A stretch of DNA of 64,000 bases from Halomonas ventosae (lineage in GTDB: Bacteria; Pseudomonadota; Gammaproteobacteria; Pseudomonadales; Halomonadaceae): positions 1-64,000 of the forward strand of contig NZ_SNWH01000002.1 of the NCBI RefSeq assembly GCF_004361885.1, in the 5' to 3' direction. Position 1 is the first letter of the stretch. Every line of letters starts with the position of its first letter. The notes under the pieces were generated by a model. The model had not been told where the DNA came from. It saw only the letters and a program-made list of their open reading frames with translations, and searched no databases. Both the position numbers and the translations under genes were made by a program. Shown here one piece after another: positions 17,598 to 26,421 of the stretch.

Positions 17598-20500
17598 TTA
17601 GATCTGGACCTTGCGGCCTTGCTGGACTTCAACCAGCAGGGCCTCGCGCAGGGCACTCAGGTACCGGTCCACATCGCCCTCGTTGGCCAACCAGGCCTTG
17701 TCGAACGCGACACGGAGGTTGCGAGTGTGAACGTAGTCGGCTGCCGATTCCTTGACCTCGTGAGACTGCCCCCTATTCTCGTCCTCATCCTGACTACCCG
17801 GAGGCTGCTGGGAGTCGTCTGCCGGTGCTGATTTCTGATTGGCCAGCGCCACCATTTTGCCCAGCAGCTTCTGGTAGCCGTCTTCTTCAAAGTACCGGGT
17901 CCGCTCCTTGATCACGGCAATCAGGCGCTCCCGCCCGAGGTAATCGACCAGATCCCGGAACGGTTTATTGAGTTCCTCCTGACGGGGCTCCGGCAAGGAC
18001 TGATATTCGCCCATGCTTTGCATGCGTTCCTGCATGGTCTTCAGGGACGTTTCTGCCTGAGCTCGGGTTTGCTGCACTTTCTCGTCAATGCGCTCTTGCA
18101 GGCTATCCAGTTGGCCCTTGAGCTGCTGAATGCGATTCCCTTTGTAGCAGTTGGGGTCGTTCAGGATGGTGCGGATCTGCTCGATCTCGTCCCCGGGCAC
18201 ATAGATGAAGTTGGGCTCCTGGTTCTGCAGGAAGGACCGAGCCTGGTTATAGATGTCTTTTTGTGAACCGCCCATAAACTTGCGGATGGGGTCGATGACA
18301 TCCTCTTTCAGGTCCAGCAGCTGGTCTTCCTGCTTGCCCAATTCCGTCAGGTGCCAGGTGTAGGGCTTTCCGGCGACTTCTTTCAGCGTCTCCAGGACAG
18401 GTTTCAAGGCATTGAGAAACGGGTACTGGTCGACCTGCGCTATCCGCCGATCCAGATCGTGGACCATGTCCTGGAAGGCTTCGCCGGCCTCTTTACCCAG
18501 GGCCCTGGCTTCGCTGCTACGGGGTGGGCTGTCGAAGAAGTCCTCGTAGAACGACTTGAGGGCTCGGACCTGAGAGGCGGTGAACTCAATCTGTGGTTCC
18601 AGCACCACGTTGCCGTGGCCGTGAGTGTTACGCAGGGCGCGCTCCAGCTCGCTGTCCTCCAGGATATTCCCGTTGAGACGAACCTCCACCTTGCCACGGG
18701 CACAAAGGTTGGCCAGGGTGCAGAGAATTGCGGCGTAATACCAGCCGTAGGGTTTGCGTTCGAACTTTTCCAGCAGGCCCTTGAGGGTGGTGCGGACACC
18801 GCCCCGGTTGTTGCTCTGAATGAACGCCAGCACTTCCTGCTCGGATTCCGCCAGGGCCGTGGCGTCGTTACCGAAAAGGCCATCGTCTGTGCGGTTGAGG
18901 CAATTGCTGATGTCGCTTTCCGTGTAGGGAACGCCGCGCAACATGCGGAGGTTGGGGTAAGCCCGCGAAATCAGCTCATGGAAGCCCCGGATAATGCGGG
19001 TCTGGGGGTCCTCATTCGCCACTTCCACATCAGCGCCGCCAATGAGCAGCCTGGACTTGCCAATGAGGGTCTGAACCTGCTGCCGGAGCCTGGCCTCGCG
19101 CTCACGGTTCTGAAAGCCCTTGTCATTCAGGATCCGCTTGACGGCTTCCTGCTGGGTAACGGAAATGTTCTGCTTGATGTACTTCTCGGTGCGCTTGAAC
19201 ATGAGCAGATCGCGCACCAGGCGCTCGTCCGACGGCATGAGCACAAACAGCTCGTCCGCCTTGTAGGTCGAGGCTGTGCGTAGCATCTGCTCGTTGTCAG
19301 TATGCTCGTGGAACGGGCTGATGACATTGATCGAGAGCTCGTATTCACGCCCATGCAGACGATCATCCAGTTTGCGCGAATAGGAGTAGTCCTGCCCCTG
19401 GTTTTGGGAGGAACCGGCGTCATAGCGGATTTTGCGCTGTTTTATAACAAAGTCGAAAACGATCTTTTCCAGCTCGTCCGCAACGTCCGATGACTCAACC
19501 TCTGTGTTCTTGATCTCCTGCTCGACGTCCTTTTCCTCGTCCGTCAGGTACTCGTACTGGTCGCCGTTGCGCTGTATGTAGGTCTGTTGCTCCAGAAGGC
19601 TCAGGGCTTCCTCAACCTTGGTGCGAAGCGCCGGCAGGTCCTGATCGAAGGCATCCAGCATCAACACGCAGAGATTGCGCACCGTGGGCTTGAATTCCTT
19701 GACGTATTTGACCAGGAACAGGGCCTTCAGCAGCCGGATAGCGAAGGCATTATCAAGGTGGTTCTCGGCCTGAATAATCGCCCGCTGTATTTGTGATTTC
19801 AGTGCAGAGCGGATGCCTTCAAACATCAGGTCAAAGGTGGCCAGCTGGCCCACCTCATGGTTGCCGATGTGGATGGCCACCTGCTGGAAAACCCCCAGCA
19901 TGGAGCGTTCACCGACAGAACTGTGTTTACCCTCGAAGGCGTTGTGCTGCGACAGATTCTGGATCGCCGATTGAAACAGCGCGAACTGGTAGGGGACGAA
20001 GGGGTAGCTGTGGATGAAGTGGTCCCTGTCCCGGAAGTTCCGGTAGGTGGCCGATCCATCCGCGAAGTCAAACAGGGTTTTGAAGTTGTTTGCCTGCGCG
20101 TGATAGACGTCCGACAGCTGATTGACGCCTTCTTCGGTCTTGGTTAGCAGGCGCTTCTGGATGACCTCCGCCACGTCCGCACTGGACAGCTTCATACGGT
20201 TATTGAACCGTGCCTGAATTTTCGAGAAATCGTTGCCTTGCTGCTTGCCCATTTCGCCAACCACGTTTTTCATTTCTTCCTGGGCGGTGACGATAATCCA
20301 GGCCCGCCCACGACACTTGGTGGCGAGGCTCTCGGCAATGGTTTGCAGGTTGGTCATCAGCTTGGTGTTGCCGGCAATGTACTGGCCAACCTCGTCCACA
20401 AAGAAGTTCAGGCGGAACTCTTTGTGGCCACCCTCTTTTGCCTGCTTCTCGATATAGGTGTTCACATTGTCCGCGAAGTCCTCTATCGAAACTCGGTATT

Positions 20501-21179
20501 CGCTGCGGTACTTGTCCAGAATGCCCGCTGCCGACTGCGGGTCGCCACCGGTCACAGCGGCGTAGGCTTTGGCGATATTCGCGCCTTCCAGGAGGGCCTG
20601 CTCCCGGCCTTTCTGCCAGGGGCGGCCGGCGATGGTCTCGTACTCGGCTTTGAATTGTTCGTACAGGCCACGGCCGTCCAGATCGCGCTCAAACTGGGCA
20701 ATGTGCCCTTGTTTGCCGTAGTAGCCGCACATTTCGTCGAAGACTTTAACGAACACGGCCAGAAGCGCATCGATTTGGGTTTTGCTGATGACATCGGCTT
20801 TCTGGTCGATGTTGAACAGAATGCTCTTCGCCGGAATTGAGACAGCTCGCTTCAGGTCGCCCCGGAGAATTTCATTCTCACTGCACTTGGGAAGGAACAG
20901 GTCCAGGGTAGTAGCACCGTCCATCTCCCGGTTTTCAAGCAGAAGGGCCAGCATCTTGAGGAGGTGCGACTTACCTGAGCCGAAGAAGCCGGATACCCAG
21001 ACCCCGTTCGCCCCTTCGTAGTTATTGTAGGCGTCCAGGAACTCTTCGAGGCGTTTCTCGACTTCGTTGGTCAGTACGTATTCTTCAATTTCGAGGCGAA
21101 GACTGGCTTCATCGTCGGCTTTGATAACGCCTTCAATGGGGCGGTCAACGGGCTTTAGAAAAATATTCTTCAATGTCAT
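17598..21179 (-). CDS. brxC: BREX large P-loop ATPase BrxC
   Basis: 1193 residues, normal length for BrxC (DUF499/PglY-like family). Walker A GFFGSGKS is at 64-71 after the N-terminal segment NIFLKPVDRPIEGVIK typical of BrxC. An ORC/Cdc6-like AAA+ core is predicted; the rest is helical with a coiled-coil-like stretch near 1020-1070. AAGGGAAA precedes the ATG. BrxC is essential for defence and works with BrxB, PglX and PglZ. A 43-bp gap follows brxB. Confidence 0.95.
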   Translation of the reverse strand: MTLKNIFLKPVDRPIEGVIKADDEASLRLEIEEYVLTNEVEKRLEEFLDAYNNYEGANGVWVSGFFGSGKSHLLKMLALLLENREMDGATTLDLFLPKCSENEILRGDLKRAVSIPAKSILFNIDQKADVISKTQIDALLAVFVKVFDEMCGYYGKQGHIAQFERDLDGRGLYEQFKAEYETIAGRPWQKGREQALLEGANIAKAYAAVTGGDPQSAAGILDKYRSEYRVSIEDFADNVNTYIEKQAKEGGHKEFRLNFFVDEVGQYIAGNTKLMTNLQTIAESLATKCRGRAWIIVTAQEEMKNVVGEMGKQQGNDFSKIQARFNNRMKLSSADVAEVIQKRLLTKTEEGVNQLSDVYHAQANNFKTLFDFADGSATYRNFRDRDHFIHSYPFVPYQFALFQSAIQNLSQHNAFEGKHSSVGERSMLGVFQQVAIHIGNHEVGQLATFDLMFEGIRSALKSQIQRAIIQAENHLDNAFAIRLLKALFLVKYVKEFKPTVRNLCVLMLDAFDQDLPALRTKVEEALSLLEQQTYIQRNGDQYEYLTDEEKDVEQEIKNTEVESSDVADELEKIVFDFVIKQRKIRYDAGSSQNQGQDYSYSRKLDDRLHGREYELSINVISPFHEHTDNEQMLRTASTYKADELFVLMPSDERLVRDLLMFKRTEKYIKQNISVTQQEAVKRILNDKGFQNREREARLRQQVQTLIGKSRLLIGGADVEVANEDPQTRIIRGFHELISRAYPNLRMLRGVPYTESDISNCLNRTDDGLFGNDATALAESEQEVLAFIQSNNRGGVRTTLKGLLEKFERKPYGWYYAAILCTLANLCARGKVEVRLNGNILEDSELERALRNTHGHGNVVLEPQIEFTASQVRALKSFYEDFFDSPPRSSEARALGKEAGEAFQDMVHDLDRRIAQVDQYPFLNALKPVLETLKEVAGKPYTWHLTELGKQEDQLLDLKEDVIDPIRKFMGGSQKDIYNQARSFLQNQEPNFIYVPGDEIEQIRTILNDPNCYKGNRIQQLKGQLDSLQERIDEKVQQTRAQAETSLKTMQERMQSMGEYQSLPEPRQEELNKPFRDLVDYLGRERLIAVIKERTRYFEEDGYQKLLGKMVALANQKSAPADDSQQPPGSQDEDENRGQSHEVKESAADYVHTRNLRVAFDKAWLANEGDVDRYLSALREALLVEVQQGRKVQI

Positions 21180-21222
21180 TGTACTTTCCCTTAATGATTA
21201 CGCCTCGAATCGTATCGTCCGC

Positions 21223-21813
21223 TCAGGCTTCGTAATGAAAGATGTTGAACGCACGGTAGTACTTGTCGTCATGCAGCCTGCCGAACAGATCCAGCGATGC
21301 ACCGGTTTCCAGCGAGTGGGTATAGGACCCCGGAAAGAACATCACCGTTGGCTGGTCTTTGGCGGTGCTCTGCAAGTTGTTGAGCACGTTATGGGAGCGT
21401 ATGTAGGGGAAAACCTCGCCCACCCCTGAGAGAAACAGCACGTCAAACTCAACGGACTGGAGTTTTGCCGCAATAGCGGGCACCAAATGGGCTTCCGGGT
21501 CCAGCACTCCCTGTAGCAGTTCTTTCAGCTGATCCTTTGAGACCGTGGGCTCGAGCTCCAACACCTGCTCCCAGATGTCTCTTTCTTTCAAAATATCGAC
21601 GGCCAGGTCGTACAGATTGATACTCAGGATCCGGATGCCCGCCTGCTCCAGCCGGTTAACCAACTGCCGCTGAAGACGCTCCATCTCGACCGCTTCTTCA
21701 GGCCGGTAGGGACAGATGAAGAAAGGCACTTCATTACCCAGTCCCTGTTTGTTCAGGAACCGCTGGCCGGAAACCACGCTAAACAGGTGCTGTAGTCGCT
21801 CCTGCATCGGCAT
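21223..21813 (-). CDS. brxB: BREX protein BrxB (DUF1788)
   Basis: 196 residues. The segment RFLNKQGLGNEVPFFICPY near the N-terminus is a hallmark of DUF1788/BrxB. The ATG at 21813 is preferred because AAGGA lies about 9 nt upstream; a TTG at 21834 overlapping the brxA stop (TTGA) is an alternative that adds seven residues. BrxB is a small core component of type I BREX that associates with BrxC and PglZ. Confidence 0.93.
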   Translation of the reverse strand: MPMQERLQHLFSVVSGQRFLNKQGLGNEVPFFICPYRPEEAVEMERLQRQLVNRLEQAGIRILSINLYDLAVDILKERDIWEQVLELEPTVSKDQLKELLQGVLDPEAHLVPAIAAKLQSVEFDVLFLSGVGEVFPYIRSHNVLNNLQSTAKDQPTVMFFPGSYTHSLETGASLDLFGRLHDDKYYRAFNIFHYEA

Positions 21814-21830
21814 TTTGGCAATGTCCTTTT

Positions 21831-22445
21831 TCAAGCTGACATCCCCCTGATATCGGATTCATAGACTGGGAAGTAGAAAAACTCGTCAGGATTGTTCTGA
21901 CGCAGCAACTCAACCAGCCTGGGGCTGAGCAGAACTGCGTTTATGGTTTTGTCCTTAGCTAACAACCCTGCCTCCCGCAGCATTCTGAACAGGACCTGCC
22001 GCAATTTATCGCGCGTTGAGGCGCTGGCATTATCCAGTTCGTCATGCCATTCCGATTTACGGTTATAGAAGGCATCGAAATCCTCAAAACTGAGATCCAG
22101 CTTCATCGCGACAAACCGTTCGTGTAGCACTTCCACCGCAAAGTCCGCGATAAAGCGGTACAGGCGGCACACGGCAACCCACAGAAGGTGAGCCTGGTCC
22201 TGGTGGTTTGCCTCGGCCAGGAAAGTCAGTTCGCTTTCGGTCAACGTCTTCAGGCGTGCAATCGCCTCTCTACAGGTGCGCTTTGCCGTGCTTTCTGTTC
22301 TGGCCTGTAGCAGGTTGTCATGTAGAGCTTGAGTCCGCACATCTTCCCAGTCACGGAGCGACAGGTACAGCTCGGCCAACTTCACCGATTCGCGGTGATA
22401 CAGGCTGCCGGACGTGAAGGAGATGCGATACCGGCCTTGGGTCAT
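21831..22445 (-). CDS. brxA: BREX protein BrxA (DUF1819)
   Basis: 204 residues, matching the usual size of BrxA, a small helical DNA-binding protein of the DUF1819 family with a NusB-like fold. Sequence such as YRISFTSGSLYHRES at the N-terminus and FDAFYNRKSEWHDEL in the middle is typical. Its ATG overlaps the stop of the upstream HTH gene (ATGA), so the HTH gene is the first cistron of the operon. Confidence 0.92.
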   Translation of the reverse strand: MTQGRYRISFTSGSLYHRESVKLAELYLSLRDWEDVRTQALHDNLLQARTESTAKRTCREAIARLKTLTESELTFLAEANHQDQAHLLWVAVCRLYRFIADFAVEVLHERFVAMKLDLSFEDFDAFYNRKSEWHDELDNASASTRDKLRQVLFRMLREAGLLAKDKTINAVLLSPRLVELLRQNNPDEFFYFPVYESDIRGMSA

Positions 22446-22651
22446 TCGGAACGCTCACCTTTGCTCGTCTCAGCGGCTCCACCGCCCTTGACCCACTCAT
22501 CCACTTCGACTTTTTTGAACTTCCAAAATCGCCCCATGCGGTGGGCGGGCATTGCGTGCTTGTCGATCCAGCGGTACACGGTGTCATTGCTGACACCGAG
22601 GTGCTTGCCAATTTCGTCTACGGATAACCAGCGATCTTCCATCTCGGCCAT
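22442..22651 (-). CDS. Excisionase-family HTH protein, first gene of the BREX operon
   Basis: 69 residues from the ATG at 22651, which has AGGAAG 7 nt upstream (a GTG at 22684 would add 11 residues). WLSVDEIGKHLGVSNDTVYRWI followed by RFWKFKKVEVDEWV is an excisionase/MerR-like HTH_17 domain. Such a protein often precedes brxA. It may regulate the operon by binding the ATTGA-n4-TCAAT dyad at its promoter; that is an inference. Confidence 0.85.
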   Translation of the reverse strand: MAEMEDRWLSVDEIGKHLGVSNDTVYRWIDKHAMPAHRMGRFWKFKKVEVDEWVKGGGAAETSKGERSE

Positions 22652-22731
22652 GTTTTCGCTTCCTATGGGCGATGGTGTTGCCACCTTATCTGAGGCGGCA
22701 CGGTCTCATGGGCGGAACAGCCCTACACTAC

Positions 22732-22771
22732 ATTGACTGATCAATATATAGAGGTACCACGCTGCATTCAA
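22732..22771 (-). promoter_or_regulatory. Predicted sigma-70 promoter of the BREX operon with overlapping dyad
   Basis: On the minus strand TTGAAT (22771-22766), a 17-bp spacer and TATATT (22748-22743) form a good -35/-10 pair about 90 bp upstream of the first ATG. ATTGA (22732-22736) and TCAAT (22741-22745) make a dyad overlapping the -10 box and probable start site, a position suited to a repressor. Confidence 0.5.
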
Positions 22772-22900
22772 CCGATTTGACCCGGATAGACCAGCAAAGA
22801 ACGGCATATATAGCCACCTGAAATCTGGGCGATCCCATCAATAGCCCCACGCAATCAACACCTGCGGTGTGAGCGGCATGCCTTTTACCGCCAACAGCCC

Positions 22901-23503
22901 TCATTCCTCCTCGTTGGAGGGGCTTGAACTCCCGCTAGCAGCCTCCTTTAGTCCACCTAGGTGCTCCTCCAGATCTTTCAGGAGGCGCTCGCTTTTCCGC
23001 ACGATTCGACAAAGCTCCGCCTGGTTGGCATTGAGCCTTCGCAACATCTCAAAACCAGTCTCAGTCTCTATGATGAGCGGTTTCTCCCAATCCTGTGCCC
23101 GCGTGAAGGCCGGTTTGTAATAGCGGAACCGACCTTCTTTGCGGATGTACTCACTGAACACTGATCGGCCCTCGCCGCTCTTCTTCGGGACGAAGCGATT
23201 GTAGTACCAGGACAACTCCAGCTTTCTTTTCCGGAGCCGAACGCGGCAGCCGAAGTGCCCGGGATACCCGGGTGTACTGTCAGTGCGATGCGCGACGTTG
23301 TGGGACCAGAAGTGGTCACAGATTCGCTGCGCCAGATAGCGGTACCTCGCTTGCTCCACGTCTGCTTGCTGGTGAATCGCCGTCAGAAACTGACGGCATT
23401 GCGTGATGGCGGCTTTGATACCACGTTGGTGGTTCACATTTTGGGCTCGGCTGACCGACTCCCACTCTGCGCAGATTTCCTGGTGAGTCATTCGTTTGCT
23501 CAT
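22901..23503 (-). CDS. MobI-like mobilization protein
   Basis: 200 residues from the ATG at 23503, which has GAGGAG 7 nt upstream; the longer open frame upstream looks non-coding. The core GCRVRLRKRKLELSWYYNRF, then VFSEYIRK and a C-terminal coiled-coil-like region, resembles MobI of SXT/R391 and IncA/C elements, an auxiliary factor that acts at the adjacent oriT. It stands alone, opposite to the AlpA/DUF927 genes, with a 0.7-kb non-coding region upstream. Identification is from recalled family pattern. Confidence 0.6.
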   Translation of the reverse strand: MSKRMTHQEICAEWESVSRAQNVNHQRGIKAAITQCRQFLTAIHQQADVEQARYRYLAQRICDHFWSHNVAHRTDSTPGYPGHFGCRVRLRKRKLELSWYYNRFVPKKSGEGRSVFSEYIRKEGRFRYYKPAFTRAQDWEKPLIIETETGFEMLRRLNANQAELCRIVRKSERLLKDLEEHLGGLKEAASGSSSPSNEEE

Positions 23504-23961
23504 GGCTGGCTCCTCGCTATGGATTTGCCAACAATCGTAATCAGTCGAGTGCTTTGAACTGCCATGTGCTTTTGTCCTTTTTGGACACAAAGGCGGGGGC
23601 GGAGGTAGATTCCTTCCTCCAAGCCATGGGACCTTTCCAATTCCTGTCCACGTGACTACCTGATTTGGGACTTTGCCGCTGCGCTCCCACGCGCCATGAA
23701 ATAGCTCGCATGGGCTGAAGGGTCCGCGCTCCATTATTTATTTGGGACCCTGGCTTCCCACCTCAGTGACAACACCGGTATCCGGTGGTTTGATGTAACC
23801 GGGCTGACTGTCGTCGCTACAACAATTCCCGCTGCTTCCTCGAGGCACTTACAAGGGGCTTGAAAGAGACCTTTTGGAGCCCCGGTGTGGTATTGGGATA
23901 ACCCGTGAAATAACAGGGCCTCGAAATGAGCCTTTAGGAGGCTGTCTTGATCACGCACATT

Positions 23962-23987
23962 GCTGACTTTCACATGTGAAAGTCAGC
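23962..23987. repeat. Perfect 26-bp palindrome
   Basis: Half-site GCTGACTTTCACA is followed directly by its exact reverse complement, with no spacer. It could be extruded as a cruciform, act as an oriT element, or be the operator of a dimeric activator. It lies between the divergent mobI-like and AlpA-like genes. Confidence 0.8.
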
Positions 23988-24205
23988 CGGCATTACCGCT
24001 CCATGAAATGATGCTGTGATGGTGACAGGTACCGGCGGCTGTTCATATTTCAACCAGAATTTCTTCAAAAACCGTCGATATTTATGATGACGAGCCCCAG
24101 CAATCTAAAAATTTTCTTTATATTCAAAGGCTTATGAATTTTCCCTCTTGCGCCCAAAATGGCCAATTACAGAGTTCTGCCCCAGGTCCTCGATTACTCA
24201 CAATT

Positions 24206-24235
24206 ACTCCTGACATGACACAACGCATCAGGAGT
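24206..24235 (+). promoter_or_regulatory. Inverted repeat covering the AlpA-like gene's ribosome site
   Basis: ACTCCTG (24206-24212) pairs with CAGGAGT (24229-24235), a 7-bp stem with a 16-nt loop. The right arm contains the AGGAG ribosome-binding site 5-6 nt before the ATG at 24241. If transcribed, the leader could hide the site and keep expression low until the hairpin is relieved; alternatively the dyad is a protein-binding site. Confidence 0.35.
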
Positions 24236-24240
24236 ACCGA

Positions 24241-24441
24241 ATGAAACGCCAGTATTACAGCGAGACCAACGAGCGCTTGCTCACCTACGAAGAAGTTTGC
24301 GCCGTCACTCAGCTTTCCCAAGCCACGCTGCGACGGTATGTCCAGTCGGGGCGCTTTCCTGCTCCCATAAAGCCCAACCCCAGTGGCCGAGCCGTCAGGT
24401 TCCGGATCCAGGATGTTAGAGATTGGCTGGACCGGCTGTAA
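24241..24441 (+). CDS. AlpA-family transcriptional regulator/excisionase
   Basis: 66 residues. LLTYEEVCAVTQLSQATLRRYVQSGRFPAPIK and RFRIQDVRDWL form the AlpA/MerR-like HTH typical of the small DNA-binding proteins that control excision of P4-like and mobilizable islands. It is followed at once by the DUF927 gene, with which it probably forms an operon. Likely role: directionality factor or activator of integrase and excision. Confidence 0.85.
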   Translation: MKRQYYSETNERLLTYEEVCAVTQLSQATLRRYVQSGRFPAPIKPNPSGRAVRFRIQDVRDWLDRL

Positions 24442-24452
24442 CGGAGGCGCGA

Positions 24453-26177
24453 ATGAAATTTCAGTTGAGAGACTCTGGCCTGTATTGCTATAGCTCTGAA
24501 GAATGGCAGAGGGTTGGCGGGTGGATTGAGGTTATTGCGAGAACCCGACTTTCCAACAAGAAGCATGGACACGGTGCGCTGCTGCAGTGGAAAAATATGG
24601 ACAACGTCCTCCTCCGCGAGGTGGTATACGCACGTAACCTGAACGGCGATAACGCCCGGCAGATACGAGAGCTGTTGGTGGACACCGGCTACCCGCTCGA
24701 ACCCGGCAATATCAGTTGGGCACGACTACAACGCTATCTGCTTGAGGAAATGGCGAAAGCGCCGCCGGCGACCACCGTCGACCGCACCGGCTGGCATGGC
24801 CCCATTTTCGCAACGAGTAGTTGGACGGCTGGTCAGGCGGATGAGCAGCATTACTTCGTTGGGCAGCTATCAACCTCACCTCTACTTCAGGAAAACGGCT
24901 CTCTCCAGGATTGGCAAACCCAAGTGGGGAAACTGTGTGACGGCAATCCGCTGGCGATCCTCAGCGTCGGGGTGGCACTCGCGGCACCCCTGCTAAAGCA
25001 TGCGGAGCTTGAAAATGGGGCCTTTCACTTGGTTGGTAATAGCTCCACGGGGAAAACGACGTTGCTGCAGGTGGCCGCGAGTGTTTGTGGAGCTCCAACG
25101 TTCGTGAGGAACTGGGTAGCGACAGCCAATGGCTTGGCAGCCGTCGCTGCTGAGCACAACGACATGTTGTTAGCGTTGGACGAAATTGGCCTGGCTCGTC
25201 CGCAAGATGTGGATGTGGCGACGTATCATATAATGACTGGCGCTAGTAAGCTGCGTGCGAATATATCAGGGGACCTTGCTGCACAAACGCACTGGCGAAC
25301 GCTAGCGTTAAGTACCGGTGAGGTATGGCTGTCGGAAGTGTTTCAGGAAATAGGGAAGTCGGTTAAAGCCGGCCAGGAGAACCGACTTGTCGAGATCCCG
25401 ATTTTTGGAAAATTTGGAGCCTTTGATGATTTGCACGGATCCAAAAGTGCCCAAGAGTTCGTGGACGCGTTGAAAAGCCGCACCAGGCACTACCACGGCA
25501 CACTGTTCCGGCATTGGCTCGAGCGTCTTACAGAAGATGTGGATGACTTGCCCGACTACATCCAGAGTGAGGTTGCCCGGTTGACGGAGCAGTGGAAGAC
25601 CCCTCATATGGCCTCGCAAGTTGTCCGGGTGATCAGACGGTTCGCACTTATCACCGCTGCACTGTGCCTGGCCTGTCGGAACTATCTCCTTCCTTGGACG
25701 GAAGCGGAGTCGGTTCGAGCAGTACACCAAGTAGTTGGAGCTTGGCTTCGGAGCCGAGGTCACATCTTCAATTCGGAGGAGCACCGCATTTTGGCTCGCC
25801 TTCGCGATGCCATTTACAAATGGAATCACCGTCTCGTTGACATAGAACGGGGCGATTACGGAAGAGCAATTGGTCTGCGACGAAAAGTGGCCGGTGAGAC
25901 GCAGTGGCTGATACCCAAAAATACTCTTATCAAGGAGCTTGGCCTTCGAAGTCGATACACCCGGGAAATTGAGCCGCTGATCCAGAGAGATTTCCTGGAA
26001 ACCAATGAACAGAGCCGTGGCACCATGAAGATCAAGCTGCGGGATCGGTCCGAGCGCTTTTTCGCCCTGTGGCCTGATCGGATCAGGGCCTATTGGGATT
26101 CGTTACCGGACGGAGATGGGCTATCCCAGTTTCCCACTTTTCCCAGTGTTGATTCGGAGGCAGCGGAGAATGAGTGA
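24453..26177 (+). CDS. DUF927-type P-loop helicase/primase-like protein
   Basis: 574 residues from ATG 24453, with GGAGG 5 nt upstream. Walker A GNSSTGKTT and Walker B-like MLLALDEIG, with VDRTGWHG before them, fit the DUF927 family seen on plasmids, phages and genomic islands. A C-terminal winged-helix-like part may bind DNA. In mobile elements such proteins are thought to act in replication of the excised circle. It overlaps the next gene by 8 bp. No primase domain was recognised at the N-terminus. Confidence 0.8.
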   Translation: MKFQLRDSGLYCYSSEEWQRVGGWIEVIARTRLSNKKHGHGALLQWKNMDNVLLREVVYARNLNGDNARQIRELLVDTGYPLEPGNISWARLQRYLLEEMAKAPPATTVDRTGWHGPIFATSSWTAGQADEQHYFVGQLSTSPLLQENGSLQDWQTQVGKLCDGNPLAILSVGVALAAPLLKHAELENGAFHLVGNSSTGKTTLLQVAASVCGAPTFVRNWVATANGLAAVAAEHNDMLLALDEIGLARPQDVDVATYHIMTGASKLRANISGDLAAQTHWRTLALSTGEVWLSEVFQEIGKSVKAGQENRLVEIPIFGKFGAFDDLHGSKSAQEFVDALKSRTRHYHGTLFRHWLERLTEDVDDLPDYIQSEVARLTEQWKTPHMASQVVRVIRRFALITAALCLACRNYLLPWTEAESVRAVHQVVGAWLRSRGHIFNSEEHRILARLRDAIYKWNHRLVDIERGDYGRAIGLRRKVAGETQWLIPKNTLIKELGLRSRYTREIEPLIQRDFLETNEQSRGTMKIKLRDRSERFFALWPDRIRAYWDSLPDGDGLSQFPTFPSVDSEAAENE

Positions 26178-26412
26178 CAAAACCTTCAGTCCGCCTTCGG
26201 AGGAGGTGCGCACCAAGCTGCTGGCTCGTTCTGGACAGTGTGAGCGGCTGGTTCGGGAGTCCGACCGTCGAGCGATTACGGGCGTCAGCCGTACGCAGTG
26301 GTGGACGTTGGAACGAAAGCGAGTGGCTCCGGTACGACTCAAACTGGGATGCAATTCAGTGGCCTGGCGCCTGTCGGATCTGTTGGCCTGGATTGAGCAA
26401 CAAGGGGCCTGA
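26170..26412 (+). CDS. AlpA-like small DNA-binding protein
   Basis: 80 residues from ATG 26170 (GGAG 3-4 nt upstream). RRAITGVSRTQWWTLERKRVAPVRLKLG and WRLSDLLAWIEQ match the AlpA HTH family (phage transcriptional regulator type). It overlaps the DUF927 gene and ends 9 bp from the convergent integrase stop. Two AlpA-type proteins in one short operon suggest separate roles, for example excisionase and regulator. Confidence 0.75.
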   Translation: MSDKTFSPPSEEVRTKLLARSGQCERLVRESDRRAITGVSRTQWWTLERKRVAPVRLKLGCNSVAWRLSDLLAWIEQQGA

Positions 26413-26421
26413 TCTGGCCCC

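Larger units (their letters stand above)
23504..24240. other. Non-coding region upstream of mobI-like gene: candidate oriT
   Basis: 737 bp with no supported gene. It contains a perfect 26-bp palindrome (23962-23987), a small hairpin TGTCC-n5-GGACA (23573-23587) close to the mobI-like start, and several imperfect hairpins (for example AACACCGG with CCGGTGGTT near 23771-23790). In SXT/R391 and IncA/C elements oriT lies directly upstream of mobI, so this interval is the natural candidate origin of transfer. Confidence 0.45.
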
